A stretch of DNA of 64,000 nucleotides from Catonia carolina (Eukaryota > Arthropoda > Insecta > Hemiptera > Achilidae), in the NCBI GenBank assembly GCA_035578175.1, contig JAQMRL010000001.1:62209553-62273552 (forward strand), written 5' to 3'. This document shows, one piece after another, positions 12,723-23,070 of the stretch. Every line of letters begins with the position of its first letter. Position 1 is the stretch's first letter. Under the pieces are notes generated by a model. It worked only from the letters and a program-made list of their open reading frames with translations. It made no database searches and was not told the origin of the DNA. A program made the translations under genes and the position numbers.

Positions 12723-12909
12723 GGCGGCCGCATTTGCGTAGTTGGTAATGTGCTCGCCTTTCACCATGCGTTCTTGGGTTCGAATCCCACTCAAGCACGG
12801 CATATTTTCATACGTTACAAAAAATCATTTCATCCTTCGCAGTTGGAACCAAAAGTCGTCGCTAATGACCACTGTAGTTGATGCGACGTTAAATAAACAA
12901 AGAAAAAAA
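12723..12909 (+). mobile_element. tRNA-derived SINE, family B, full-length (187 bp, 8-bp TSD)
   Basis: Flanked by TACTTTCT at 12715-12722 and 12910-12917. The head contains an A-box-like TGCGTAGTTGG and a canonical B-box GGTTCGAATCCC (around 12778-12789). The body contains GTCGTCGCTAATGACCACTG, and the tail is GATGCGACGTTAAATAAAC with an A-rich end. The tRNA-like promoter, A-rich tail and target duplication together make this a complete SINE. Related pieces are at 11563-11655 and 33577-33776. A 70-codon open stretch through it is not a gene. Confidence 0.85.
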
Positions 12910-12984
12910 TACTTTCTAGCTACAACACTTACAATAAATAGACAGAAAATATAATAAGATATTGTAACGATATTTAAATCTTCT

Positions 12985-13700
12985 TCAAACACCATGTCCT
13001 CTGAGAAAGTTTGCTACCATCAAGGTGGCTACTTGGGTTTTGTCGACTGACCGTCGAAAACGTGTACCCGAACTCACGCCACACTAGTCCCACAGATTCT
13101 TCAACCGTGATGATTTTATGTCAACCATGCTTACCCTCTATTATATCGCTGTATAATATTCTGCAGTATTCCGTATTTCTTATCTATCATACGACCAAAA
13201 TACTCCAGTTTTCTACGTTTCACAGTGTTCATAACTTTCATCTCCTGATTTAACTTAACCAAGACTTCCGTGTCACTTATTTTATCTGTCCATGGGTTCC
13301 ACAGCAATTGCCTATGATATAACATTTTGAAGACCTACAGTACCTTTACCTCATTTCGATTTAGAGGCCTCCACCCCGTACAACTGAACTAAGACCACAT
13401 GACAGCAGAAAAATTTAATTTTACGAGGGAGTCTGTGATAAAATTTTACTCATTTTTCTAAAGGCAAAGTGCAAATTTGTTTAATACGCTAGTACAGTTT
13501 CCCGTTTTATTACTTCAATCTTTGTTTACTTGGCATCCCAGATACCTGAAGCTGTCTATTACTGCCAAAACGGTGCCTTGAGTTTTAATATCAGCTGTTA
13601 TCCGGTCGTTTGCCTATTACCAGTACCTTAGTTTCACTGGTGTTTATTTTGAAAGCCAGCTCTTTGCACTTTTCTACTACCCTAACCACTATTAACTGCA
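12985..13700 (-). pseudogene. non-LTR retrotransposon 3' end (RT C-terminal region), degraded
   Basis: On the minus strand, 13560-13325 gives a degraded FRYLG...-type segment and an LYGVEA-like box. 13325-13131 then gives MLYHRQLLWNPWTDKISDTE, VLVKLNQEMKVMNTVKRRKL and EYFGRMI..KYGILQNIIQ. This is the RR-[IL]-L-x-I-PWT...RR-KL-x-YFG-H box typical of LINE polymerase tails. Traces of the following RWLKNLR-type tail appear near 13100. Stops and frameshifts throughout; a different LINE lineage from the copy at 10978-11545. Confidence 0.8.
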
Positions 13701-14384
13701 ATGCAACAGAGGAATATTGATTAATACAGTAGAAGAATGACATCCAGTTTAATGAAAGTAGCCTACTGTTAAAGTGACAGGTTATATTGCTATGTTAGAT
13801 GAAAGAAACGTATGCATGTTATGTAGAATAAATTAACACATATTTCTTCAAAATCCGAGCAATTTAATAAAATAATAATAATGTCCACAAATCAGGACGA
13901 TCGTGATAACGCTTTACGGCTTTTTATTTACTCATTTAATAAATGAACAAGTCACGGTTGTATGGTAATTGACTTTTCATGATTCGATTAACGAGTGTTT
14001 ACAAGTCGATGCATGTAAAAAACAATTTTTTACGATCCATAAAAAATGAATAAACAGAGAGCTACATAATTTTTAACTGATATTCAGATATTTAACGCTA
14101 AATAACACTTGAATTATTTTCCATTTGCATTCGTACATGTGTAATGCTATAGTAAATCGAGAAAGGTATATTTCAGACGTTTACTATGTTTGACAGCTAT
14201 TAGACAGCATAGTGTTACAAATGGAAGTGTAGGATTGAAAATGAATAAAATCGATTATAATGATATAATAAAAAAATGTCTAGATTTTCTGGATGTCGGG
14301 TTAACTATTCGATCGTGTCTGGTAACATCGACTTTTAGATAAACTCGGAAACGTTCTTTTAAGTATTTTTAATACTATAATCTT
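13701..14384. other. AT-rich stretch, nothing recognised
   Basis: No gene, RNA or repeat signal found. Confidence 0.4.
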
Positions 14385-14900
14385 TTTTGACAGAAAGATT
14401 TTTGCAGTCGGGGAATAATATCTTATCTATACATCCCATAAACGATGGTATACCTCAAGGTCATATCCTTTCTCCTCTTCTTTCCAGAATTAATTGTTAC
14501 TGCAGAGAACCGGTTCCTTCAAATGACTTAACTGCAACGACAACACTGCCATTTTTTATTATTTTATTACTTAGGCTAGTGTCAAATATTTAGTGAAGAT
14601 CACTTGACGTTGCAATACCACAATGATCAAAATTCGGTCTAGCTCAACAATTGGAAAATAAAAATAATAAATTTATAACCTTTACGTTTCCTCTCTTCGT
14701 CCATGAGAATTTTCATCAAAAACTCAAAAATTTCAAAATCAAATGAGGGTACTTAGGAGTTACACTTGATAGACGCTACTAGCAATTTTACCAGGTCAAG
14801 ACACGCAACAAGAAACAATAGCAAACAAATTCAAGCTTCTTATAACATTTTTAAATATGAAACTCTTGAGTTCTTAAACGTTTCACGCTCTTCATTTCAC
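14385..14900 (+). pseudogene. Jockey-like LINE fragment (RT palm region), degraded
   Basis: Plus-strand reading from 14390 contains SIHPINDGIPQGHILSPLL, the conserved RT motif around the GIPQGS-x-LSPLL loop of Jockey-type polymerases, then VPSNDLTAT where the catalytic YADD strand should follow but is lost. Downstream, in shifted frames, KFITFTFP and GYLGVTLDRRY resemble the segment that normally follows (FTLRR ... YLG-[IV]-x-LDRRLTW). The element is inactivated by several stops. Compare the better preserved copy at 62550-63330. Confidence 0.65.
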
Positions 14901-16969
14901 TCCAATTTGAAACATGCATTCTCTTCAGAATAAGCAAAAAAAATCACTTGACAAAAAACTGGGAAATTTACTACAAATCTACCAAAAACTGTGGTTAAAT
15001 ACGAAATACTCATTGATAACAGTGTATAATATTAACAGGAATAATATATAAAGGTTCTTTAATATTGTTAACTGTTAACTAATAATAATTGTTAATAAAT
15101 TTACTAGGTAATAATTTATTTTACTGTTTTTCCTTCAATAATATGAGTTTATTTTATTTTAATATTTTATTGGTTTTATTTAAGACGTTCTTTATTTATC
15201 ATGTTTTTAAATACTAATGGCTAGAAAGAGAACGTTAAGAGTGTATTTGTGTACGCTGCCCATACGCGTCGGCGTACCTTAGAGCACTTTAATTAATGTA
15301 ATAACGAAAGGCTCCGGCTACGAATCTACTTTCTTATTAAAGTTAAGTTGGCAAGACGAAAGGAAGAGAAGGATCTCACTTTTCTCATACCGATTCATTC
15401 CTTTCTACGTCATTTTCTTATCATAGGCCTACCTTCAGAATATATGAGAAAAAATTTAAGTCTCCAGATATTCCATTCGATCAATGACGTAGTCAAATTT
15501 TATCAATTGTATGCAAAATAAAAGATTGCCCAGAGTTATACGTTGAAAGGTTTTTTTTCTAATGAGACAAAAATCGGAGTCATACAACAATCAAAACAAC
15601 TGCAGCTCAACCTTGTTGTTATCAATCAAAACAAAAAACTTACTGCCCTTTCACCAAAAATTTTATAAGATTAATCCTAACGCCTTTTGGTTGCTAGGAG
15701 GTCCTCTTTAGAGGGGAGGTCCTCTTTAGAGGGAGAATTTAGAACCGAAACTGTACAGATGATCATCTTTACAGTTTTCCATAAATTATCTAAAAACGTT
15801 TTTTTATAATTTATATAAAGGTAAATTCTGTACAAACTGTCGTCAAATATTGGCACTACTATTATCTTAAGATAGGCACTTGCATAATAAATAAAATAAA
15901 ATAAAACCGTTTTAACTTCATCAATAAAATACCGATATCCTGAATTGCTCTTCTGGGAAGAAAACTTGTGCTTTAAACCTACTTAATTCAATCTACAAAT
16001 TGTAGGTTGAATTGAGTAATTTTTTGTAGAAGGCCAGTAAGGAGTTAAACAAGTCAAACTCATTTACCTAATACAGAATCCACAATTTTGTTAAAATTAT
16101 TAATTTAATTTTGGTTTAAATTTGGTAATTAAATGACTCGTACAACTAAATAATATAATTGAATTATAAGAGACTGTTTTTGTTTGATTTTTCCTTATAT
16201 GATGTCCCTTTTTTATAATTTACTTTCAGTAGGCTATTTGATACATTTTAAATATCCAGAATGACAATATGACTAGTTTGTAATCAACAGAGAGTCCTGT
16301 CCTGAAACCTTTTTTTGTATGCCGAGTAGAGGAGCTACATTTATCATGCAAATTGAATGCAGCGGTATATCCAAGTTAATCTAAACCTTACAAATTCTAA
16401 CTGCAATTCTAGATCAGTGAATTGTTGCTAATTTACATACATATATAACATAGTCTGAGTACTGATTTACTAAATAGCGTATCAATGCACTGCTCATACC
16501 TGCGAACAACGAAATTTTAGTTATGTCATCCACTTTTGACGTTAACACCTACTAAGAGAGAATACCCCGAAATTTAACCTCGATGACGGAAAGTGGAGTT
16601 TAAACTTTCAAATTTTTAACTCATTTATGAGTTAGAAACCTGAAAAACATGTCAGATTATTCGAAACTCGAACATAATCACAGACAAGAGTCTGTCTAGT
16701 CATCTTCGTGTAGTCATCGTAATTTTTTAGAAAATATTATGTCAAAATTTTCAAATCGTATTTGATACACTACACCAGCTATGACACAGTATTTACATTA
16801 GAACCTAAAACTTACCGGGAATTATTAAAGTCTGTATAATGATTATGAAGGGTGACAGAAACTGTGATAGTTTGAAAGCGTTATTTTTGGTTTTCAATCA
16901 TATGAATTCACTATGTAAATTGTATAAAAATCTGTTATACAAAGAAAATTTCACCTCTTTTCTTTCATC
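14901..16969. other. AT-rich stretch with a small tandem repeat and a hairpin
   Basis: 15698-15732 holds two copies of GGAGGTCCTCTTTAGAGGG-type sequence in tandem. 15983-16020 forms an inverted repeat (AATTCAATCTACAA / TTGTAGGTTGAATT). Otherwise nothing recognised. Confidence 0.5.
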
Positions 16970-17420
16970 ATTTTAGATTATTAAGGATCACCTCAAATTA
17001 TTTTTATCTCCTTCATTTTTTTCTTTTTCATCGCTGTTTCTCGTCTTTCCCAAGCCTTTTTCATTTTTTATCTTAACTCTTTTTTTCTTTACTTTTCTAG
17101 TTGGTTTTTTTACGTTTTTCTTTATTTTGGCACCTTTAAAATTATTTAATCGCTCTATAAATTCCCCTCTGGCCTCTATCCAATTTAACACCTTCATATA
17201 ACTTTCGTTTCCAGTTTCTATGGACCGTCTATTCTATATTTTTTAATTTTTGTATCTATGAAAAATAACTGTTTTATAAATATTTTCTAGTCCATTCTAT
17301 TATAGATATATCCAGAAAACTTATTTTTTCTATTTCTCACAGTCTGTTATCCTTTCTAATTTTCCATTCCAAATAGCTCTTTATTACTTTCTTTTATTAC
17401 AAAAAGACGCACAAAAATAA
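16970..17420 (-). pseudogene. LINE 3' end, degraded
   Basis: Minus-strand reading contains KISFSGYIYNRMD in the 17.3-kb part, followed by a Lys-rich tail. It ends with nucleotides AAAAAATGAAAAAGGCTTGG and a GGTGATCCTTA-type 3' UTR. The same 3' nucleotides recur in the plus-strand LINE end at 22110-22700, and the FLGHL/SFSGYI box matches the copy at 53041-53840. The open 69-codon Lys-rich stretch is part of this remnant and not a gene. Confidence 0.6.
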
Positions 17421-18364
17421 ACGCGAAACTTCAAATAAAACTGAACAATTACCTGGGGGTAATCTTAATAATTTACAATTCTTTAAAAGAGATAAGAAAA
17501 TTTTAAAAATAATTAATAATTTAGTTAGACCTATACTCTAAGGAAACGGACAATGATTACCCATTTATTTTGTAGTTGTTTTTAATATTGATTTAAGTGG
17601 TTAACTTTAAAAGAAGTAGGTAGTTCAGATATGATGTCGTGTTTGTTTTAATATCTTATAATGTAAATTCCCTCCAGCCAAACTTATTTATAGTACTATT
17701 AAATCGTTTAATATCATTTTACTAAGTTTAATAAATAATTATAATATTCATATTTTATGCAAAATGTTCATAAAACCTCAATGTAAACTAGGTAATTCTT
17801 ATTAAAAAACTGTTTAGACTGTATGAACAAATTCAACCAACACTTTTTGTAAATTTTTATGACTATTTAAATTGGGTCATGGACTTTCTTCCTGCAAATG
17901 AATAGCTGTCGTTCAAGCAAATTACTGAATTATAAACTATTTACATCAATTAAAGTATGTACTTTATGAAGTTCAAAGTCACAATAAAATTTGAAAAGAA
18001 CAACTGTTTTGGCTGTGTTAATGTCTGTAAAGTGATTATTACAGCTTTAAAAGGAAAAACGTTATACGCAATAAGTTCATAAATGAACGTTGAAGTCTTA
18101 ATTTTGTCCTGTTTTATTTTATTCTTTTTTTTTTATAAAAGACATACGGCCTTCACTAGTATACGAGTCTATTATTGTAAGTTTAACGGACCATAACCAC
18201 AATTTGTTCACAGATTTCATTTTGTTTTTGTTATAATACCAGTTTTTTCACGGTTAATGTAGAGCGTACAGAATTAAAAATAATTAATTACAACAAAAGT
18301 TATCTGATGTATTAGAATATCATTAATGATATGATTTTCCAGCGTTTTTTTACTTTCTCTTCTC
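17421..18364. other. AT-rich stretch, nothing recognised
   Basis: No gene, RNA gene or repeat signal found. Confidence 0.4.
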
Positions 18365-19040
18365 TACATGTATATATAGGAAGGAAAGTATTGTTTTCAT
18401 ATCCATTTTTCAAAATCGAGTATTAAACGCCCTAAACCCAAAAAAACATGTTTTTAGCGATCGGTCTGTGTGTGTGAACACACAATATCTCAAGAACGGA
18501 ACCATACGAAGTTGAAACTTAAAACTTAAGTTAGTTACTACTAGAGGATCCGACTCGAACATTTTCATCAAAATCGGTCAACCGGAAGTAGTAGTTTATT
18601 CGTGTCATTTTTCACTTCTTTGCGATTATCTCAAAAACGACTCCAACGATCTTTTTTAAAATCGCCTCATTTACTACCTATATCTTTTATGCTCTACAAG
18701 ATAAGGTAGGCGGCATGTCTGCTGAAATTCTTGGGGAGGTTGTGCTCTTGTAGGAAAAAATTGTGTTTTAAAGATTGCGGTCTGAATATGCATTTTACGG
18801 GAAAAGTGTATAATCAAAGTGTAGAAAATTTAAAAACCTACATCTTATATTTCAAATATTTCTTTGTATAACGCTTAGTTCAGCGGTAATTAGTGACTTT
18901 CTGTTTCTTTTTGCATGAAAAATCTGTAAAAACTAGATTTTTCAAAGATTTCGGCCTTTGTATGCATTTTACGACAAAATTGTATATAATCAAATTTATA
19001 GGAAATTAAAAGAGCTACAACTTGATGTTTTTTTCTCTTT
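18365..19040 (+). repeat. unclassified interspersed repeat E, copy 1
   Basis: Shares a colinear series of blocks with 47440-47740 and 47985-48650: a CAAAAACGACTCCAACGAT-like block, CTCTACAAGAT, GCGGCATGTCTG-TGAAATT, TTTAAAGATTGCGG-CT, a TATGCATTTTACGG block, and AATTAGT-ACTTTC-GT. Part of the series (the TTTCGGCCTTTGTATGCATTTTACG block) is repeated again at about 18945-19020. No open frame, TIR or tRNA-like head was found, so its class is unknown. Confidence 0.6.
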
Positions 19041-19089
19041 CGCGTCCGAAAACTGCCAAAGCTGACTAGTTTCTGTTAAAACGTATTTT

Positions 19090-19515
19090 AATCGTGAATT
19101 TCTCATTCCATAATTCCCATTGTTTCCAAATCTTTCTGCTTTTCAGTAGTCAACTTCTGTCACGTCTTTCGTGTTCTGTACAAATTCTAGAAACTTTTTT
19201 TTTAACCTTTTCTTACCCATACGAATTATGTAGTCATAAATATTGCTCTTTGATTTTTAATCGTTGTTGAAAGTCTCTTAATGTTTTGGTTTAAAGTTCT
19301 TCTTGTAATCGTTATTCCCGGATCTCTTTGGCCCAATTATTATCCTAAAGATTTTCCTTTCTATTTTTGTCAAGTTTTTCAATCCTTTTAATTACGTCTA
19401 TTGTTAAGCATCCAGCTACGTAAAGGCACTCTGGTCTTACTACCGTTCTGTAGTGTCTGGGTTTTACGTTGATTGAGATCCGTGTTTCATTAAATAGGCC
19501 TACGTTCCGTGTTAA
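19090..19515 (-). pseudogene. LINE RT C-terminal fragment, degraded
   Basis: Minus-strand reading gives KPRHYRTVVRPECLYVAGCL, TIDVIKRIEKLDKNRKENL and IIIGPKR. This is the LRHYNTV-[IV]-[KR]-PE-x-LY ... ET-L ... LE-K-ERRI-LRKI-x-GP box seen in the copy at 53041-53840. No upstream domains; interrupted by stops. Confidence 0.7.
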
Positions 19516-20642
19516 ACTGTGTAGGCTTTAATTTCCAAAGGATAAAAGACGTTTCAATTCACAGAAAACCCAAAGAAATATAACTATATCAATTATTAAG
19601 TAATTAAAACCAAAGATGAGAGCAGTAGCTTCAAACATTTCATACGAGTAAATACATAAACAAGTTAAAAATACGAAAAACCAGTTTCACCTTGAGAATT
19701 TTAAATAACTATTCACTGTATTTTTAGCCAATTTTTAAAAAAAAATTTAAAATAAAACCAGTTTCTAAATTGATTTGAATAACAGGCCCTAGAATCGTAA
19801 TTTCTTTTATTGTTATTGTGTCTAAACAGATTTAAAATCTGGTAAACACACTGTTTGTAACGAGGAGAAAAGCCAAGCCAAAACAAGGAAATAAATTATG
19901 AAAATACATAAAGAAATAACTTACCTGACGGTAAAAATTTAAATTAAGTTTTTTACGTAAATAAGACACGAATAAAATTCATAATTAAGTACATATAGCT
20001 TTAGGATGAGATTTTTACACGCATGTTTACATATTTTTTTCTCATTTATTCCTCTTATTACCGTTTAAACGATCGTGTAAAGTAGCCTACCTTATTATAC
20101 ATTAAAAGGTTTGCATAATCCTTTAGTAATTACGTCCGCGCAAGGTGTGACCGTTATTAGCAACAGCGTGGTTAAGTATAAATAATGCATAGTGATAATG
20201 GTATTCACTCAAAATTAAAGAAACGTTCAAAATTTTAGTAAATTTTGAGATATTAAAATGAATTTTTACCCATTGTTTGCATTAATATAGCATTAATATT
20301 TGCATTTTTGCATTAAAATTTGTGTTAACCTACTATTATTGCTGCCTGTATAAAAAAAACTAAATAAAGAAAGTAGTTAGATGGCCTTCTAAAAACTTAT
20401 TAGGTACAGTAAGCAGTAAAAAAACTTTCAAGTACATAAAAACAGAAATATTATAGTATTAAGGAAAGTATAACAAAAATTAAAGGAATGCAAGCTTTCT
20501 GCGATTGTGAGGTTGTTAGAACTTGTTTGTTACCCGATTTATTAGATTAAAAGTCATTTACCCGAGCCAAATTGTAACTCTGGTCGAGCATTATTGCTGC
20601 ATTTTCAATTATAATATCAATCAAGTGTACAAGAATCCAACT
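19516..20642. other. AT-rich stretch, nothing recognised
   Basis: No gene or repeat signal found. Confidence 0.4.
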
Positions 20643-21029
20643 CTATAAATTTCCTTTTTTGATTTCTTTTGTACTTTTCCCCGTTATTTCTACAATAGAA
20701 CCCTTTTGTTTCTTATTTCTCTTGTAATTTTTAATTCCGATCAGCAAAAATAAAAAAATTGTTAAATAAATAACGATAATGTCTAACAAAAATAATAGAA
20801 TATAACAAGATAAATTCAGTTTAACTACTGATTTGAAGTATTTTATAATATAACTAATAAAATCAGAGCCTAAAAATATAATCAGTATGAAAAATATAAC
20901 ATATAGAAAGAAATTTAATGTTTGCACACCTCGATTACCATTAAAATCACGCGTAATCACACCATTATTTTTATTAATTACGTACAAAATTAGACTAAAT
21001 CGAAAGGAAAAATTTATAATACTGTGCAA
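20643..21029 (-). CDS. hypothetical small membrane-type ORF (128 aa), doubtful
   Basis: Uninterrupted minus-strand frame of 128 codons starting at 21029. Strongly hydrophobic blocks are seen at about residues 8-18, 40-61 and 75-100 (FFLYVIFFILIIFLGSDFI; YILLFLLDIIVIYLTIFLFL), followed by a basic Lys-rich C-terminus. This is a plausible multi-spanning topology. However, AT-rich DNA encodes Phe/Ile/Leu/Lys by default, so such a composition can arise by chance. I recognise no family, no splice-linked exons and no start-site context. It adjoins a low-complexity tract at 21040-21190. It is the longest open frame in the window not explained by a transposon. Confidence 0.15.
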   Translation of the reverse strand: MHSIINFSFRFSLILYVINKNNGVITRDFNGNRGVQTLNFFLYVIFFILIIFLGSDFISYIIKYFKSVVKLNLSCYILLFLLDIIVIYLTIFLFLLIGIKNYKRNKKQKGSIVEITGKSTKEIKKGNL

Positions 21030-21039
21030 TAAAGCAAAA

Positions 21040-21190
21040 AATTAATTTCATATTATAATAATAGCAATAAAGTTATAATAACTGTCACTTATAATAATTA
21101 ATAATACTTATAATAACTGATAATTATTAAAATTATAATAAAATGTTATTATAATAACAATATAACTATTAAATTAAACATAAATATAAC
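21040..21190. repeat. AT low-complexity tract (TTATAATAA-rich)
   Basis: Irregular repetitions of TTATAATAA and AATAACTG-like words, almost free of G and C. Confidence 0.8.
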
Positions 21191-21539
21191 AATATATGTA
21201 CAGAAGTAATACGTTTATCGCTTTATCTCCCCCGGAGGAATCATATTACACACTGCTACCGTAAAAGTGATAACGTCGGATATTTCGCGAAAATTTGCAT
21301 TACAGTGGTTTTAGTTAAAATACAACTCTTTCTAAATTTTGAGTAAACGTTAAGAAATTTTTAAGAAGCCATTAAATTTGAGATAATAAATTGCATTATA
21401 ATTAAAGTCATGTAATAAATATAATAATACCCAATTATTATCCGTAAGTCAAAATATTTACATCGTGAAAAGATTTAAAATAAGTATTGTTGTGATGCAC
21501 ATAAAAAATATCGTAGCTTATTTACGTTGCTTATAAACA

Positions 21540-21900
21540 ACTGTTGATAGGGAACCAAACTCATTATACTCAGTGGTTGAATAGAGTAGCTTTCCCTGAA
21601 TAGGGAGATGCCTCGCATTATCATAGCTCCTCTTTCCCACCCTCAGTCACGAACCCAGTTGATAATGGTAGAGTTTAGGGTAGTTGTCTCGATTTGATTT
21701 TCACTTCATTTGGACGTGCACAATGGATACCTCTCAAAGCTAATACCAACCCTCTTATTTTCCACCGCTCATTACTCTTTTCTAGCCACTGTTCTCTTCT
21801 TCAAAGTATGACTTAAATTTATTCCTTCGTATAATTATTATCAGTCTGCATTGTATACTATTCTTAGGGATATAATTAATGATTTTTCCACTTCGCTGTC
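21540..21900. other. GC-richer block of unknown origin
   Basis: Noticeably richer in C and G than its surroundings (for example CCCTGAATAGGGAGATGCCT and CACCCTCAGTCACGAACCC) and without an open frame. It does not match the repeat families found elsewhere in the window. It may be an old TE fragment or a unique regulatory segment. Confidence 0.3.
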
Positions 21901-22109
21901 CAGTAATACAAGAGGGGTAGTTACAAATAAAAAATAATAAATTTACTGTAGTGTATTCTTAATTCACAAATCATCAAGTTAAGTATTACTATTTACTAAT
22001 TTTTTTAAATTATTATTTTCATTTTTATAATATTTTTACACTTTTTTCATAAATAGATGGAGAACCTTATCAACTGACAAAAAATATTTACAATAAAAAA
22101 ACTAGGTAT

Positions 22110-22700
22110 GTTTTAAGCTAAATTAAGACACTACAATACAGATATAAAACCTGAAGCAATCAGAATGTATCTTTCATCTGAAGGAGAGTTTTATGAAGAA
22201 TATAGGGATGCACATGAGTAAGTCCTGAGTAAAATTACTCCGAAGAAAAATTAAATGGAGTTAATTGTATTTGTTAAGAAATAAAAAAGAGATATAATAT
22301 GAATGAAAAATACAAAAGATAACAAACATGGCATAAATAGAAATTCAGTTTTATGAACATATCTATTGAATAGACCAGAAAATATTTACAAAGTAGTTAT
22401 TTCAAAAATTTCAAAAACACAAAACACAAAATGGATGATTCATAGAAACTAAAAAAATTTATGAACGTGATGAAGAGGTTAGAAAACATTGAGAACAAAA
22501 GTGAATTTAGAAAAAAGTTAAAGAACTTGAGGGATTACAAGAGAGATAGAAGTCGACATATAACAGTAAAATATGAGCTAAAGAAAGAAAGAGTTTAGGG
22601 AAAAAATGAAAAAGGCTTGGGAAAGTCAAAAACCGCAACAAAAGATAGAAAATATCAGGCGCGACAAAAAATAATTTAATACGGGCCTTAGTGGACCGAA
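22110..22700 (+). pseudogene. LINE RT C-terminus and 3' end, degraded
   Basis: Plus-strand reading starts with LRHYNTDIKPEAI, continues with EGEFYEEYRDAHE, and ends with a K-rich tail (KKAWESQKPQQKIE in a shifted frame). A GGGCCTTAGTGGACCGAAACG 3' UTR follows. The first box matches the LRHYNT-[VI]-[IV]-[KR]-PE consensus of the copies at 19090 and 53041. The nucleotides AATGAAAAAGGCTTGGGAAAG are shared with the minus-strand copy at 16970-17420. Heavily mutated. Confidence 0.6.
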
Positions 22701-22829
22701 ACGATAAAGGAATAAAAGGTTCAAGTTCAGTTTTCGGTATTTAGCCCGTTTTCAGGTTAGAAACTACGGATGACTTGGCTGACTGACTAAATAGATGGCG
22801 GTTAAATAACTTCTCGAACTTAGTCCCAA

Positions 22830-23070
22830 CTAGCTCATTGTTCTGTCACTCACTACCCTGATTAAAAATTTACAATCAAGAGGTGCATTCATGTACATTA
22901 ACAGCAACTCCTGAACAAGTTCTTGTGGTGGAATATTATCTTTAATTCCTTCGGGACTAAAGATTGTGTTCGTATCTGCCGATAAAATCGGACTTTCGTA
23001 GATTATGTGAGCCGCTGTTTCTATCTCCACACAACAGGCTGCCTTTACACAATCCCATTTTTTAGAAGTC
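22830..23070 (-). pseudogene. LINE C-terminal fragment (zinc-knuckle-like end), degraded
   Basis: Minus-strand reading from about 23055 is CVKAACCVEIETAAHIIYES, followed by a segment with FSPEGIKDNIPPQELVQELL. It matches the C-x-x-C-x-x-E-x-ET-x-x-H-[IL]-[IL]-x-x-C/S-P-x-L pattern and the PEDI/LPP-type helix that closes many insect non-LTR ORF2 proteins. It is a different element from the neighbouring plus-strand copy at 22110-22700. Confidence 0.6.

Noticed and set aside
12742..12954. 70-codon plus-strand open frame.
   Set aside because: It runs through the tRNA-like head of SINE family B and its A-rich tail; not a gene.
16988..17197. Lys-rich 69-codon minus-strand frame that might suggest a nuclear protein.
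   Set aside because: Shares its nucleotide 3' end with the LINE remnant at 22110-22700; it is a LINE tail.
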